The position numbers and the translations under genes are program-made. A DNA stretch of 59,530 bases, taken from an uncultured Mailhella sp. (lineage in GTDB: Bacteria; Desulfobacterota; Desulfovibrionia; Desulfovibrionales; Desulfovibrionaceae). Below, one piece after another: positions 36,806 to 46,209 of this stretch. Each line of letters opens with the position of its first letter. Positions within the stretch are counted from its first letter, which is position 1. The notes under the pieces are model-generated. The model searched no databases, had not been told where the DNA came from, and worked only from the letters and a program-made list of their open reading frames with translations. The DNA lies in the NCBI RefSeq assembly GCF_944324995.1, contig NZ_CALUYL010000021.1, positions 1 through 59,530 on the forward strand, in the 5' to 3' direction.

Positions 36806-36853
36806 CAAAAAGGGCTTTCCTCTCCCGGACAAAGCCGTAAAAGGAAAGCCCTG
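36806..36853 (-). terminator. intrinsic terminator of the universal stress protein gene
   Basis: AGGGCTTTCCT and AGGAAAGCCCT arms separated by a 20-base loop, followed on the minus strand by TTTTTG. Confidence 0.8.
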
Positions 36854-36873
36854 TTTATGTTCATGCGTAAACG

Positions 36874-37347
36874 TTAATCCTTGTACATCGCGCCGCCGGT
36901 GTAGTTGTCGGAAGGACGAATGGTCAGAACCGGCACATGGGAGTTCTTCACGACGCGCTCGGCCACGGAGCCGAACAGGATGCGGTCGATGCCCTTGCGT
37001 CCGTGGGTGCCCATGACGATGAGGTCGGCGTCTTCCTTGGCCGCAATTTCAAGAATTTCTTCGGCAGCGTAGCCGACCACGACCTCGGCCTTGGTTTCCA
37101 CGCCTTCAAAGTTTTCAGACACGAACTGCGTCATGGCCTTTTCCGCGCCGGAAACGATCTCACCGACAAAGCTGTCGATGGTATTCGGCGGAACATGGAA
37201 ACCCGTGTACTGAGTCAGCGTAGGGGCCGCATACACTGCCACGATGCTGGCATGCATGGCCTTGGCCAGCATGCAGGCGTATTCTGCCACTGTCTTGCTG
37301 TGCTCGGAAAGGTCCAGCGCACATATGATCTTCTGCAGCTTTGGCAT
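36874..37347 (-). CDS. universal stress protein (UspA family, ATP-binding type)
   Basis: 157 aa single Usp domain. The nucleotide-binding signature G-2x-G-9x-GS is intact in MGTHGRKGIDRILFGSVAERV, so it should bind ATP. It starts MPKLQKIICALDLSE with an AGGAGGC site. Usp proteins form dimers and modulate stress survival; the partner is unknown. It is transcribed alone, upstream of its terminator. Confidence 0.92.
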   Translation of the reverse strand: MPKLQKIICALDLSEHSKTVAEYACMLAKAMHASIVAVYAAPTLTQYTGFHVPPNTIDSFVGEIVSGAEKAMTQFVSENFEGVETKAEVVVGYAAEEILEIAAKEDADLIVMGTHGRKGIDRILFGSVAERVVKNSHVPVLTIRPSDNYTGGAMYKD

Positions 37348-37467
37348 ATTGCCTCCTGTGTTTCAGTGTCCGAGGCGGAATGCCGCCCAAACATGAATTT
37401 AACATAAGTGCTTTCTTTCAAAGTTGCAAGCTCTGAGGCTCGAAAAAAAACCAGTCATTCCCCGGTT

Positions 37468-40400
37468 TCACAGTCGGGCGGCCTCGGCGCGCATTTCTTC
37501 CACAATCTGCGCGGCGGCTTCCACATCGCCTTCTTCCCACGCCGCCCGGAAACAGCGGGCCATGTCGGCCAGCGTGTGCATGCCGTATCTGTCGGCAACG
37601 AGGGAAAGCTCGCGGGAGCCGCTGCGTATGGCCTGCACGTCGCCGTGAAGAAGCGCATCGGAAATGCGGTTCAGCCCGGCGCTGATGACCTCCGCAGGCG
37701 CCGTCACGAGCTCCGCGTCCTCTGCCGAAGAGGCGGCTTCACCCGTTTTTTCCGCGTCGTCCGACGGCAGGGCCGCTGCGTCAACGGTGTTCGGCTCAGC
37801 CATCTCTGCCTCGCCGCGACTCCCTTCCGCTTCGTACTCCGCCTTTTCGGAAGGCTCCGCGACCGCCTCGGGCGCTTCGCCTTCGGCTCGAATCAGCGAG
37901 GCGTCGAGCTCGATGAACTCCGCCGCATCGCTTTCGTCCGGCACTCTGTCCTCAACGCGAAGCTCATGCACGTCGCTCTCCTCAACCAGCACCTCTTCGG
38001 CCAGCAGTTCCACCACCTCGCCATCCGCTTCGGCGGCAGGTTCCGGCGCAGGCCGCAGAGCGCCCGCAGGCCGCGCGTCTTCTGCGCCCTTTGCCTGCAT
38101 GGCATCCCCGGAGTCCGCCTCGGACTCGGGAGGCGTCGGCACGTTTTCCGGCAAAGGCGCGCCCTTCACGTCCAGCGGTTTTTCCGCGCGGTCGCGCCCG
38201 TGGAAGAGCGACGAGAGCCAGCCTTTCTTTTCCGGCTTTTCGGAAGCAGAGGCCTCCTGAATCTGGGCGCACTCCTGCGCTGCGACAGGCTTTGTTTCCG
38301 CTTCCGTCGCCCTTTCGTCCATCTTCGGCGCGCTCTGCGCAGGCGCGGCAGGCGAAGAGGCGCGGCGCACGGCCTTGGGCTGCATGCGCCCGGAGCCGGA
38401 ATGCGCGCCCGCCAGCACCGCCGCCAGCGTGACGCGCTGCGTGCTCAGCACCGGCCGCGCGGAAGTCGGCGAAAGAATCCAGCGCGTCATGGCCCGCAGA
38501 TCCTTGCGCACCACGGGCAGCAGCAGCGATTCGTCGCAGCCCGCCTTGGCCATGCGCTCGGCCTGCATGTCGTCGCGGGCCAGCAGAAGGAACGGCGCCG
38601 CAGGCAGCGACTGCTCGCCCTCGAACATGCGGATGGCCGCAAGGCCCTGCACCATGTCTTCCTCGCCGAGCGCGCCGTCGAACACCACCAGCGAGGCGGG
38701 CGAGGCCGCGTAAAGCGCCGCCGCCTCTTCGGCGTCCCTGGCTTCCCAGATTGCGCAGCCCATGTCGGAAAGATAGTGCGCGTACAGCTGACGGCTCAGG
38801 CCGTCTGGCGAGGCCAGAATGACGATTTTGCCCTCCGCAGGCGCCCGGCCCTCGGCGGGCGGCATGGAGCGTTCGGTCACGCCGTCGTTCTCCATGGCCG
38901 TGCATTCCATGCTGAAGGAAAGTTCCATGCCCTGCGGCGTGCTGTCGACGAACAAATCGCCGCCGTGGGCGGAAGCCAGCTCCCAGGCGCGGGCAAGCAG
39001 CGCGCTCTGTCTGCCGCGGGGCGGAACCGCCTCGCCGTTGTCCGAAACGGTGAACTGCAAATGCCCCGGATGCGTGCTCGCGGCGCTGCGGCGCACATGC
39101 AGACTGACCGCGCCGTGCGACGAAGCCCGAACCGCATCCGCAAGGAGCAGCGTGAGCAGGGTGGTCAACCGCGCGGCGTCGCCCCGGAACTTCTGCCCTA
39201 TCTGCGGAGCCACGTACCAGGCCAGACCGAGGCCCTTTTTCTCCGCCTCATCGAACACCGAGGCAAACACCTTCTGAATGACCTGCCGCAGCTCGAACAC
39301 CTGCATCGACGCCTCCGGCAGCGCGGCCGCGGAGGGAAGATCCAGCGCGCTTTCCGAAAGTCTGCGCGCGGCCGCCGTCATGGCGTCGGCATGGGTCATG
39401 ATGTCCACCTTGTCCTTCTTGTCCACACCGGCGCGGGAAAGGGCAAGATCCAGACGGCAGGCCTCGTCGAAAAGCTCCTCCGCCGTGCCCCGGAAGGCCC
39501 GGCGCAGCGCCGCAAGGCTGTTGTCCTTGTAGGTGTTGGCGCGCGTCTCGCCGCTGCGGCGCGGAGAGGCGTCCAGAGAAAGTTCCGGCTCCGGCGCGGG
39601 CGCGTCGCGATGCGGCGCGGCAGAAGCCAGAAACAGCAGACCCGCGGCCTCGCCCGCCTGCACGGCCAGCCCCCACCAGGGACTTTCCATGCCGTGCAGC
39701 AGGCCCCACAGCGACACCACCGCGCCGCCGCCCATGGACAGGCAGGCCAGCGTGAACGGTCCGCCGCCCTGCACCCCGCGGAACATCAGCACCACGGCAG
39801 GGAACAGGCACAGCAGCGCGGCCAGCGGCCACAGGGGCAGCAGTCTTGCCGTCCACGCCATGCCCGGCAGCAGCGGCACGATGGCCGCACACGCGCCGGG
39901 CAGCGCAAACAGCAGAAAAAGCGTATCCACAAACGGCGAGGCCACGCGCGTGCGCATGAGAACGCGCCCCGCGTGCGGCAGCATGAACAGCGCCACGCCC
40001 GCCGCAAACATGCCGGGAAACGACCACGTTCCCACGCTGCCCGAAGGCGTGGCGGGCACGCCCCAGCCTATCTGCGCCATGGCGGCAAAGGCGAGCGCGC
40101 CCGTCCAGAAACGGCCCTCGCCGCGCTCCGTCACGCTGAGCAGCAGGCAGAGAAATCCCAGCAGCGCCAGCGCGGTCAGAGAAAACAGATGCCCCAGCCT
40201 TTCCGGCGAATCCATGACGGCGTGCGGAGAACACAGCGCCGGAGAAAACCACAGACCCGGCAGACCGTTCAGGCGCAGCAGCACCTGCCCCTGACGCCCG
40301 GCGGACAAGAGATCGTACACGCCGAAGGACTCGGCCTGCACGCTCTGCCACGTTCTGCCGTCGGCGGAAATCCAGGCCGACACCCCCGCGGGTATCTGCG

Positions 40401-40821
40401 AGCCCAGATTGAGCCAGAGCGTGTGCGGCGCAGAATCCTTCACGTCCGCAAGATCGAGATGCAGCCACAGCGCGCCCGTCTCGCGGGAAAGCACGCTCAC
40501 GGCGTAGGGCGAAAACTCGTTCAGACGGGCCGCCGCGGCGCTCTGATCGAGCGCGCCGCTTTTGTCCAGCAGCATGGACAGCGAAGAACGCACCCCTATC
40601 CGCACGGCGGAAGAGCGCTTCTCCGCCGGCGGCGGCGACAAAGGCTGCGGCTCCGCCCGAATGGTCACAGGCTCGGGAACCACCACGGCAGGCGCGGGAT
40701 CAGCAATGACGGCCCCTTCCTGCTCCGTTTCGGCAAGCAGCGGAAAAGGCAGACAGAGAATCATCCACAACGCCGCCGGCACCGCCGCAACGCGGATATG
40801 AGAAAACAAAAACCGAAACAT
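37468..40821 (-). CDS. giant membrane sensor resembling a hybrid histidine kinase, with degenerate phosphorelay domains
   Basis: 1117 aa. Signal anchor (about 9-30), periplasmic sensor of the DISM type (about 75-200), seven or eight helices (about 210-402), helical linker, GHKL-like domain (about 505-640), receiver-like domain (about 663-785), a 255-residue acidic, Pro/Ala/Glu-rich linker, and an Hpt-like helical bundle (about 1047-1117). The signatures are eroded: no H-box His-Glu pair, N-box Asn replaced (LLADAVRAS), G1 reduced to DNGEAVP and no G2; the receiver keeps Asp715 (VVFDGALG) but has ASPDG for the acidic pair and LLPV for the Lys; the Hpt site lacks His (RSGSREL). Probably a non-catalytic sensor or scaffold. 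The TPR gene upstream ends 16 bases before it. Confidence 0.82.
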   Translation of the reverse strand: MFRFLFSHIRVAAVPAALWMILCLPFPLLAETEQEGAVIADPAPAVVVPEPVTIRAEPQPLSPPPAEKRSSAVRIGVRSSLSMLLDKSGALDQSAAAARLNEFSPYAVSVLSRETGALWLHLDLADVKDSAPHTLWLNLGSQIPAGVSAWISADGRTWQSVQAESFGVYDLLSAGRQGQVLLRLNGLPGLWFSPALCSPHAVMDSPERLGHLFSLTALALLGFLCLLLSVTERGEGRFWTGALAFAAMAQIGWGVPATPSGSVGTWSFPGMFAAGVALFMLPHAGRVLMRTRVASPFVDTLFLLFALPGACAAIVPLLPGMAWTARLLPLWPLAALLCLFPAVVLMFRGVQGGGPFTLACLSMGGGAVVSLWGLLHGMESPWWGLAVQAGEAAGLLFLASAAPHRDAPAPEPELSLDASPRRSGETRANTYKDNSLAALRRAFRGTAEELFDEACRLDLALSRAGVDKKDKVDIMTHADAMTAAARRLSESALDLPSAAALPEASMQVFELRQVIQKVFASVFDEAEKKGLGLAWYVAPQIGQKFRGDAARLTTLLTLLLADAVRASSHGAVSLHVRRSAASTHPGHLQFTVSDNGEAVPPRGRQSALLARAWELASAHGGDLFVDSTPQGMELSFSMECTAMENDGVTERSMPPAEGRAPAEGKIVILASPDGLSRQLYAHYLSDMGCAIWEARDAEEAAALYAASPASLVVFDGALGEEDMVQGLAAIRMFEGEQSLPAAPFLLLARDDMQAERMAKAGCDESLLLPVVRKDLRAMTRWILSPTSARPVLSTQRVTLAAVLAGAHSGSGRMQPKAVRRASSPAAPAQSAPKMDERATEAETKPVAAQECAQIQEASASEKPEKKGWLSSLFHGRDRAEKPLDVKGAPLPENVPTPPESEADSGDAMQAKGAEDARPAGALRPAPEPAAEADGEVVELLAEEVLVEESDVHELRVEDRVPDESDAAEFIELDASLIRAEGEAPEAVAEPSEKAEYEAEGSRGEAEMAEPNTVDAAALPSDDAEKTGEAASSAEDAELVTAPAEVISAGLNRISDALLHGDVQAIRSGSRELSLVADRYGMHTLADMARCFRAAWEEGDVEAAAQIVEEMRAEAARL

Positions 40822-40836
40822 GACAATCCCGTATGA

Positions 40837-41691
40837 TTACTTCGTGATGTGGTCTCGAACAGGCTTGCCTGCGGGATCGGTGGCGTCGGGATAACGTTCA
40901 AGCACGCGCTTCCACAGAGGCTGCGCATCGGCGGCGCGCCCCATGCCTTCCATGAGCCACGCGCCGTGAACCAGCGCGGGCGCAAAGGAAGGATCCAGCT
41001 TCAGCGCCTGCTCGTAGGCGCGCAGCGCCACCACCTTCCGGCCGTGCGCCTCAAGCTGAAGCGCGGCGTCCACCACGATTTCCGGCATGATTCTGCTCAG
41101 CTCCGCGCCGCTCGACAGCTTAAGTCCGGGATACGCCTTCAGCATGGACTGCCAGAACGCCACGGCCTGCTCCGGCTGCTCCAGATCGAGCATCATGGTC
41201 ACGCCCTTGTTGAATATGGCGTTCCGGTGGCCGGGATGATCCTTGAGCGCCTGATCGTAGCATTCCACGGCGCGGGCGGGCTCGCCCTTCATGCGGTACA
41301 TGCTGCCCATGTCGGTGCGCACGTCGGCGTTGCCCGGCTCAAGACGCAGCGACTCCTGATAGGCTTCAATGGCCCCGTCGGCGTCGCCCGCGTCGAAGCA
41401 GGCATTGCCGAGCTTGGTCCAGGCGTCGGCGCTGTCGGGATTCTGACGGGCCTCGTCGCGCAGATGACTGATGTGCTGGGCCTGCGCCTCGGCCGTTGAG
41501 GCGCTGGTCGAGGCAGGGGCGGCGGGAGCGGCCTCGGGTGCCGGCGCGGGAGCCGCCGCCGTCGCGCTCCGGCTCACGGCCTTGTGCTCCGCCACCATGT
41601 TTCCGCAGGCAAAACCGGCGACAAACGTCACCGCACACAGAATGACCGCGGAACTCACAAGCATGGTGCCGCGGGACTTTTCATTTTTCAT
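40837..41691 (-). CDS. membrane-anchored tetratricopeptide repeat protein
   Basis: 284 aa. An N-terminal helix (MLVSSAVILCAVTFVAGFACG) anchors it, probably facing the periplasm. An Ala/Pro linker (about 40-70) leads to four or more TPR units (about 85-265), for example DAWTKLGNACFDAGDADGAIEAYQESLRLEPGN. The layout resembles c-type cytochrome assembly or cell-envelope TPR scaffolds (CcmH/NrfG-like), but no haem-lyase genes are near. It directly precedes the degenerate sensor kinase and probably shares its transcript, which suggests a physical partner. Confidence 0.85.
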   Translation of the reverse strand: MKNEKSRGTMLVSSAVILCAVTFVAGFACGNMVAEHKAVSRSATAAAPAPAPEAAPAAPASTSASTAEAQAQHISHLRDEARQNPDSADAWTKLGNACFDAGDADGAIEAYQESLRLEPGNADVRTDMGSMYRMKGEPARAVECYDQALKDHPGHRNAIFNKGVTMMLDLEQPEQAVAFWQSMLKAYPGLKLSSGAELSRIMPEIVVDAALQLEAHGRKVVALRAYEQALKLDPSFAPALVHGAWLMEGMGRAADAQPLWKRVLERYPDATDPAGKPVRDHITK

Positions 41692-41717
41692 GGCATGTCC
41701 TTTTTTCTTGTCGCGTC

Positions 41718-44621
41718 CTAGAGCACGCGGGTCACGGTCCAGCCTTCGGCTCCGGCCACGGCCTCGGCGTCGGCTCCGCCGAGCACGCAGGGCACGGCCT
41801 TTTTCAGAGCCGCGGCCAAGTACGGCGCGAAATCATGAAAATCGGACAGCCGCGTGGCAAGAATTTCCTCGCGGATGCGCTGACGCTCCTCGTTCGTCTC
41901 TCCGGTCATGTACCGGGAAAACGCGGTTGCGCCCTTCGCTCCGGGCAGCATGTAGGCGTCCACGTCGCCGATGGCTCCCACCACCGCGCGGGTGACGTCC
42001 GCGTCGGAAAGACGCAGATTGCCCAGATAATCCGCCGTTTCGCGATACACGCGCAGCGTGTTCTCCACATTGGGATCGCGGTAGGAGGCAAAGGTGAACG
42101 CGCCCGTGGCGCGGCCGTAGCGGGCAAAGCAGCCGTAGGCTCCGCCCTGCACGCGCACGCGGTCCCACAGGTAGCCCATGCGCAGATGCCGCAGAATCAC
42201 CGCCTGCGCTCCGCTGTAACGGTAGCCGACCTCCTTCAGATTCAGACCGAGTCCCACGTAGTTCACCTGCGCGGGAATGCTCAGAAGCTCGGCTCCGGGC
42301 AGCGCGTCGAATTCCGGCGCGCACGCCGGCACTTCGCGGTCGGGCAGTTCGGCAACCAGCGCTTCCAGCGCTCCGCGCGCCGCGGCAAGAAGCGAAGCGT
42401 CCGCCGTCATGTCGATCTTCACGCCGCCCCGGCGCACGATGCACTCATGAAGCGCAAGAAGATCGGCGCGAACAAGCTCCCATTCCGCATCCAGACGGTG
42501 AATGAGATCGCGCACATAGAAAAGTTCGCTCACGCCGTTCATGGCTTCGGAAATGCGTCCGGCCAGAGAAAGGCGACCGCTCAGACGGGTGTTCACCAGC
42601 GTGTGCCCCGCAGGCACCGCGGCCTGCTCCATGCGGGCCTTCTCCTCAAGCGCCATCTGCGTGAAGCGCTCGCGGTTGTCGAAGTCGGGCTCCGTGAGAA
42701 TTTCCCGCATGAGGTCGGTCATGCGCTCCACCTTTTCCGCCGTGCACTTGCCGGACAGCGTAAGCAGGCACACCGGCGAAGCGTCGGCCACGCGCGCCAG
42801 CACCACGGCTCCCGCGCCGAGGCTGCCGGTATGCGCCGAAATTTCAAAGCCGAGCTGCACGTAGTCGCTGCGCTTCGTGCCGAGCTCGGTCAGCGCGCGG
42901 GCGTACAGCGGCACGAGCGGCAGAAGACGCGAAGGCACGCCGGAAAGATCGAAGGACAGTCCGGCGTAGAGAATGCCCATGGTGTCGAGTTCGTGCGTCA
43001 CCACGTCAAGGGCGTTTTCCCGCTCCACCTTGCAGGGAATGACCGCGTTCTGCACGGGCAGATCCTGCTTGCCGAGGCTCGGCACGGTATCGAGCGCCTC
43101 CTGAGAATCGGGCGTCTGCTGGGCAAGGCGCAGCGCCGCGGCAATGCCGACCACCTCTTCGCGCTCCTTTTCGCTCATGCCGTCGCGGATGGCGGCAAGA
43201 CGCGCGTCTTCGGCGCTCTGACGCGCGGCGGCAAGACCGGCGTCGGGCACGAGCAGCACCGTCACGCGATGAGGATTGTCGAGGAACCAGCGGCGGATGG
43301 CGTTTTCAAACACCTTTTCGCCGGAGGCAAGACGGCTCTTGATGGACGCGAGCGGCTTTTCCCAGGCGAGCGGCGCAAAGGCGTCGCCGTCGTACAGCCA
43401 GTCGGAAAGGCTGCGGAACATGGCGGCAAGGCCTCTCGGGAACGAGCCGGTGTTGTTTTCGCGCAGCATGAATTCCAGAGAATTGAGCGCGGCCTCCACG
43501 GCGGGTTCGGGCACGCCGTGTTCCGCAAGATCGGCCAGCGTGTCCATCATGAGGCGCTCCACTTCGGCGGCGTTCTTCGGATCAATGGAACGCAGCCCCA
43601 TGGAGAAGTAGGCCTGGCGCAGATCGCCTTCCAGACCGCAGCCGGAAATGTCCTCGCCGAGCCCGGAATCCATGAGCGCCTTGCGCAGCGGCGAGCCGGG
43701 AAGGCCGGCAATGACGTGTTCGAGCATGTTGAGCACGAACATCTCCTCGGTTTCCTTCGACTCGCACAGCAGCCAGTTCACGGCCACGTGCGCCTTGTCG
43801 GCGTCCTCGCCCTCGGAGGCGGCGTAGGGAATCTCAAGATGACGCGGCGAAGAAAGCCGCGGCTGAAGCGGCACTTCGGAGCGCACTTCGCGCTTCCGAT
43901 AGGGCGCGAGCACGTCGGCTATGCGGGCCAGACGGGCATCTTCGGGGTCGTCGCCCCAGAAGAAGAAACGCGCGTTGGAAGGATGATAGTAGCTCGCGTG
44001 AAACTCGCGGAAGGCCTCAAAGGTGAGAGTGGGAATCACCGCAGGATCGCCGCCGGAATCGAGGCTGTAGAGCATGTCCGGGAACACGGCGTGCTGGCAT
44101 TCCTCCATGAGCACGGAATCGGGCGAGGAATACACGCCCTTCATTTCGTTGAACACCACGCCCTTGAACTGCCAGGGGCCGTCGGGGGCATCGGCCTCGA
44201 TGTGCCAGCCTTCCTGACGCAGCACGTTCTCGTCGATGCGCGGATGAAACACCGCGTCGAGATACACGTCCACAAGGTTGTAGAAGTCCTGAAGATTGCA
44301 GCTCGCCACGGGATAGCAGGTCTTGTCCGGGAAGGTGAGCGCGTTGAGAAAGGTCTGAAGCGAGCTCTTGAGCAGTTCCACGAAGGGTTCCTTCACGGGA
44401 TACTTGTCCGAACCGCAGAGCACGGAATGTTCGAGAATGTGGGCCACGCCCGTGGAATCCCTGGGCGGCGTGCGGAAGCTGACGCCGAAGGACTTGTTTT
44501 CATCGTCATTGCAGATGGACAAAAGCTCCGCGCCGGTGACGTCGTGCTTCCAGAGGCGGACGCGTCCGCCGGCTTCGCGCAGCTCTTCTTCCCTCACAAG
44601 GGTGAATCCATGACAGTTCAT
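41718..44621 (-). CDS. M16C zinc metalloprotease (presequence protease/Cym1-like)
   Basis: 967 aa single-chain peptidase made of four M16 modules forming a closed chamber that degrades peptides. The inverted zinc motif is HILEH (His61, Glu64, His65), with the third ligand Glu159 in FNEMKGVYSSPDSV. The C-terminal half has the substrate-binding Tyr-Arg-type segment (GAYGCFARYGRATGAF). No signal peptide, so it is cytoplasmic. AAGGAAAAC precedes the start. The gene lies 26 bases upstream of the TPR gene. Confidence 0.93.
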   Translation of the reverse strand: MNCHGFTLVREEELREAGGRVRLWKHDVTGAELLSICNDDENKSFGVSFRTPPRDSTGVAHILEHSVLCGSDKYPVKEPFVELLKSSLQTFLNALTFPDKTCYPVASCNLQDFYNLVDVYLDAVFHPRIDENVLRQEGWHIEADAPDGPWQFKGVVFNEMKGVYSSPDSVLMEECQHAVFPDMLYSLDSGGDPAVIPTLTFEAFREFHASYYHPSNARFFFWGDDPEDARLARIADVLAPYRKREVRSEVPLQPRLSSPRHLEIPYAASEGEDADKAHVAVNWLLCESKETEEMFVLNMLEHVIAGLPGSPLRKALMDSGLGEDISGCGLEGDLRQAYFSMGLRSIDPKNAAEVERLMMDTLADLAEHGVPEPAVEAALNSLEFMLRENNTGSFPRGLAAMFRSLSDWLYDGDAFAPLAWEKPLASIKSRLASGEKVFENAIRRWFLDNPHRVTVLLVPDAGLAAARQSAEDARLAAIRDGMSEKEREEVVGIAAALRLAQQTPDSQEALDTVPSLGKQDLPVQNAVIPCKVERENALDVVTHELDTMGILYAGLSFDLSGVPSRLLPLVPLYARALTELGTKRSDYVQLGFEISAHTGSLGAGAVVLARVADASPVCLLTLSGKCTAEKVERMTDLMREILTEPDFDNRERFTQMALEEKARMEQAAVPAGHTLVNTRLSGRLSLAGRISEAMNGVSELFYVRDLIHRLDAEWELVRADLLALHECIVRRGGVKIDMTADASLLAAARGALEALVAELPDREVPACAPEFDALPGAELLSIPAQVNYVGLGLNLKEVGYRYSGAQAVILRHLRMGYLWDRVRVQGGAYGCFARYGRATGAFTFASYRDPNVENTLRVYRETADYLGNLRLSDADVTRAVVGAIGDVDAYMLPGAKGATAFSRYMTGETNEERQRIREEILATRLSDFHDFAPYLAAALKKAVPCVLGGADAEAVAGAEGWTVTRVL

Positions 44622-44720
44622 GCGTTTTCCTTATATGTGTTTTCCGGTGTTCAAAATGAAAAAGGCGGCCCGCGGCAAGGTCGCCCACGACGCCCACGCG
44701 GGCAGAGGCCGAACCTGAGT

Positions 44721-45095
44721 TCAGCAGTTGGCGGCGCGAAGAATCTCTTCCGCCTGTTCCAGGGCCATGCCGTCCTCGACGCCGCACAAGGTGCGCACGG
44801 CAAGCAGAAGCAGATCGAGAGGAATCTCCATGGAATAGCGCCCGTTGTAGATCACGCAGCGCTCGCCGTGCACCGATATGCGATAGGCCCGGCACACGCT
44901 CCTCTCTCCACTGCCCTTCTGAATGACGTACACCTGTTCGTTCTGGTCGGTGACGTAGAGTTTCTGATGCGTCAGCACACCGCTGTATTCATCGTACCAC
45001 ACGGCCTCGGAAAACAGACGTCCGTAAAATATGAGACCGGCTCCATTTTCCAGATGCAGCGTGATCTTCTCCAGTTCATTCATCGCGGTGGCCAT
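44721..45095 (-). CDS. small cytoplasmic protein of unknown function
   Basis: 124 aa taking MATAMNELEK as start: GGAG lies six bases before it, and a promoter at 45174-45145 would put the ATG at 45158 outside the transcript. Residues 1-85 look like beta strands (ITLHLENGAGLIFYGRLF, QKLYVTDQNEQVYVIQKG) and 90-124 like helices. No motif is recognised. It is followed by the M16C protease gene on the same strand. Confidence 0.68.
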   Translation of the reverse strand: MATAMNELEKITLHLENGAGLIFYGRLFSEAVWYDEYSGVLTHQKLYVTDQNEQVYVIQKGSGERSVCRAYRISVHGERCVIYNGRYSMEIPLDLLLLAVRTLCGVEDGMALEQAEEILRAANC

Positions 45096-45144
45096 GACAA
45101 CTCCGTTTCCATCGTAATACATGGGGCCTGAGCCCCTTTTGTCC

Positions 45145-45174
45145 TGCATAGCATTCACGCGCGGAGAGTGTCAA
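45145..45174 (-). promoter_or_regulatory. promoter of the small unknown gene
   Basis: TTGACA (45174-45169), 18-base spacer, TATGCA (45150-45145) on the minus strand. Confidence 0.55.
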
Positions 45175-45417
45175 CGTTGATATTGATAACTTGTTGAAAT
45201 TCATTGTGTTTAATTTTATGAACGCAAAAGGGCCCCCGCACTTCACCCTTTTGCGCCGCGCCTCCGGCCAAAGCGGGAGAAAAAACGCCCCGAAAGAGCC
45301 CATCTGGAGCGAAAGCCGCGCAAGGCACGGCCCGCAAGTCCTGCAAACGCGCCCTCTTGTCATCCGGCATGCCCGACCTTATACCGAAAGCAACATCAAC
45401 CATGCAGAGGAACGCCC

Positions 45418-45903
45418 ATGCAATACTGGCTTTTCAAAACGGAACCCGGCTGCTTTTCCCTGGATGACCTCATCTTTTCGCCGAACGCCACCACCTCGTG
45501 GGACGGCGTGCGCAACTATCAGGCCCGCAATCTCATGCAATCCATGAAAAAGGGCGATCTCGGATTTTTCTATCACAGCGGCAAGAAGCCGGAAATCGTG
45601 GCGCTTGTGGAAGTGGTGCGCGAAGCCTACCCCGATCACACCGCGCAGGATCCGAAGAACCGGCACTACGACGAAAAGGCCACGCCCGAAAATCCCCGCT
45701 GGTACATGGTGGACGTCAAACTCGTGAGCCGTTTTACCCGTCCCATTCCGCTGGAGGAGCTCCGCAAGCAGCCCGAACTCGAAGGCATGGAACTGCTCCG
45801 GCGCGGCAGCCGCCTTTCCGTGCAGCCCGTGGAGGAACGCTTCTTCCGGCACATCATGAACATGGTGAAAAACGATCAGGACATCGAGCTCCCCTCGGCG
45901 TGA
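45418..45903 (+). CDS. EVE domain-containing protein
   Basis: 161 aa, essentially one EVE domain, a PUA-like fold thought to bind modified bases in DNA or RNA. Family landmarks are MQYWLFKTEP at the start, WDGVRNYQARN (pocket residues) and KGDLGFFYHSGKKPEIVALVEV (key residues G-D-x-G-F-F-Y-H-S). GAGGAAC precedes the ATG. Not linked here to a restriction or modification system; it stands alone. In the 258 bases upstream, 45223-45255 form a perfect 10-base hairpin. Confidence 0.9.
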   Translation: MQYWLFKTEPGCFSLDDLIFSPNATTSWDGVRNYQARNLMQSMKKGDLGFFYHSGKKPEIVALVEVVREAYPDHTAQDPKNRHYDEKATPENPRWYMVDVKLVSRFTRPIPLEELRKQPELEGMELLRRGSRLSVQPVEERFFRHIMNMVKNDQDIELPSA

Positions 45904-45961
45904 CCGGCGCGCGCCTGCCGTTGCAGCCCGCCCCGCTCACGCAGGACTGACCGACCGTCCT

Positions 45962-46094
45962 CGGCAGAGCGCCCCGCCCGCGGCAGCTTGCCCCGTCCAC
46001 AGCAGAATGCCTCGCTTGCGGCAACTTACCCCGACTACGCGGCAGATTTCCCCGACTACGGCGATTGCCCCGCCAGTGGCAGCAGCCTCGCCCG
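45962..46094. repeat. seven imperfect tandem repeats of about 19 nt
   Basis: Units start near 45962, 45981, 46000, 46019, 46040, 46059 and 46077. Typical copies are CGGCAGCTTGCCCCGTCCA, CGGCAACTTACCCCGACTA and CGGCAGATTTCCCCGACTA. Several units contain a small inverted repeat (GGCA...TGCC). They fill the gap between the convergent EVE and EF-G-like genes and are in no credible reading frame. Confidence 0.75.
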
Positions 46095-46123
46095 CGACCG
46101 CCCCGCCGACGCCTTGCCCGTGC

Positions 46124-46162
46124 AAAAAAGCGGCGCTCTTCCCTGTCCGGGAGGAACGCCGC
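46124..46162. terminator. intrinsic terminator between the EVE and EF-G-like genes
   Basis: GCGGCG and CGCCGC with an inner TTCC/GGAA pairing; six T residues follow on the minus strand and ATTCTTTTT follows on the plus strand, so it can act in both directions. Confidence 0.82.
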
Positions 46163-46209
46163 ATTCTTTTTATCTGCGGGGGAAGAAGTGCTCTTCCTCC
46201 TGTTATCCG

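Noticed and set aside
37408-40836. 1142-codon open frame on the strand opposite the sensor gene
   Set aside because: Arg/His/Gly-rich translation without domains or ribosome site; a by-product of strong third-position GC in the true gene.
41835-45131. 1098-codon open frame opposite the M16C protease
   Set aside because: Same antisense artefact; the opposite strand has a complete zinc protease.
45962-46094. CRISPR array
   Set aside because: Units are directly adjacent with no spacers, about 19 nt and imperfect; no cas genes nearby.
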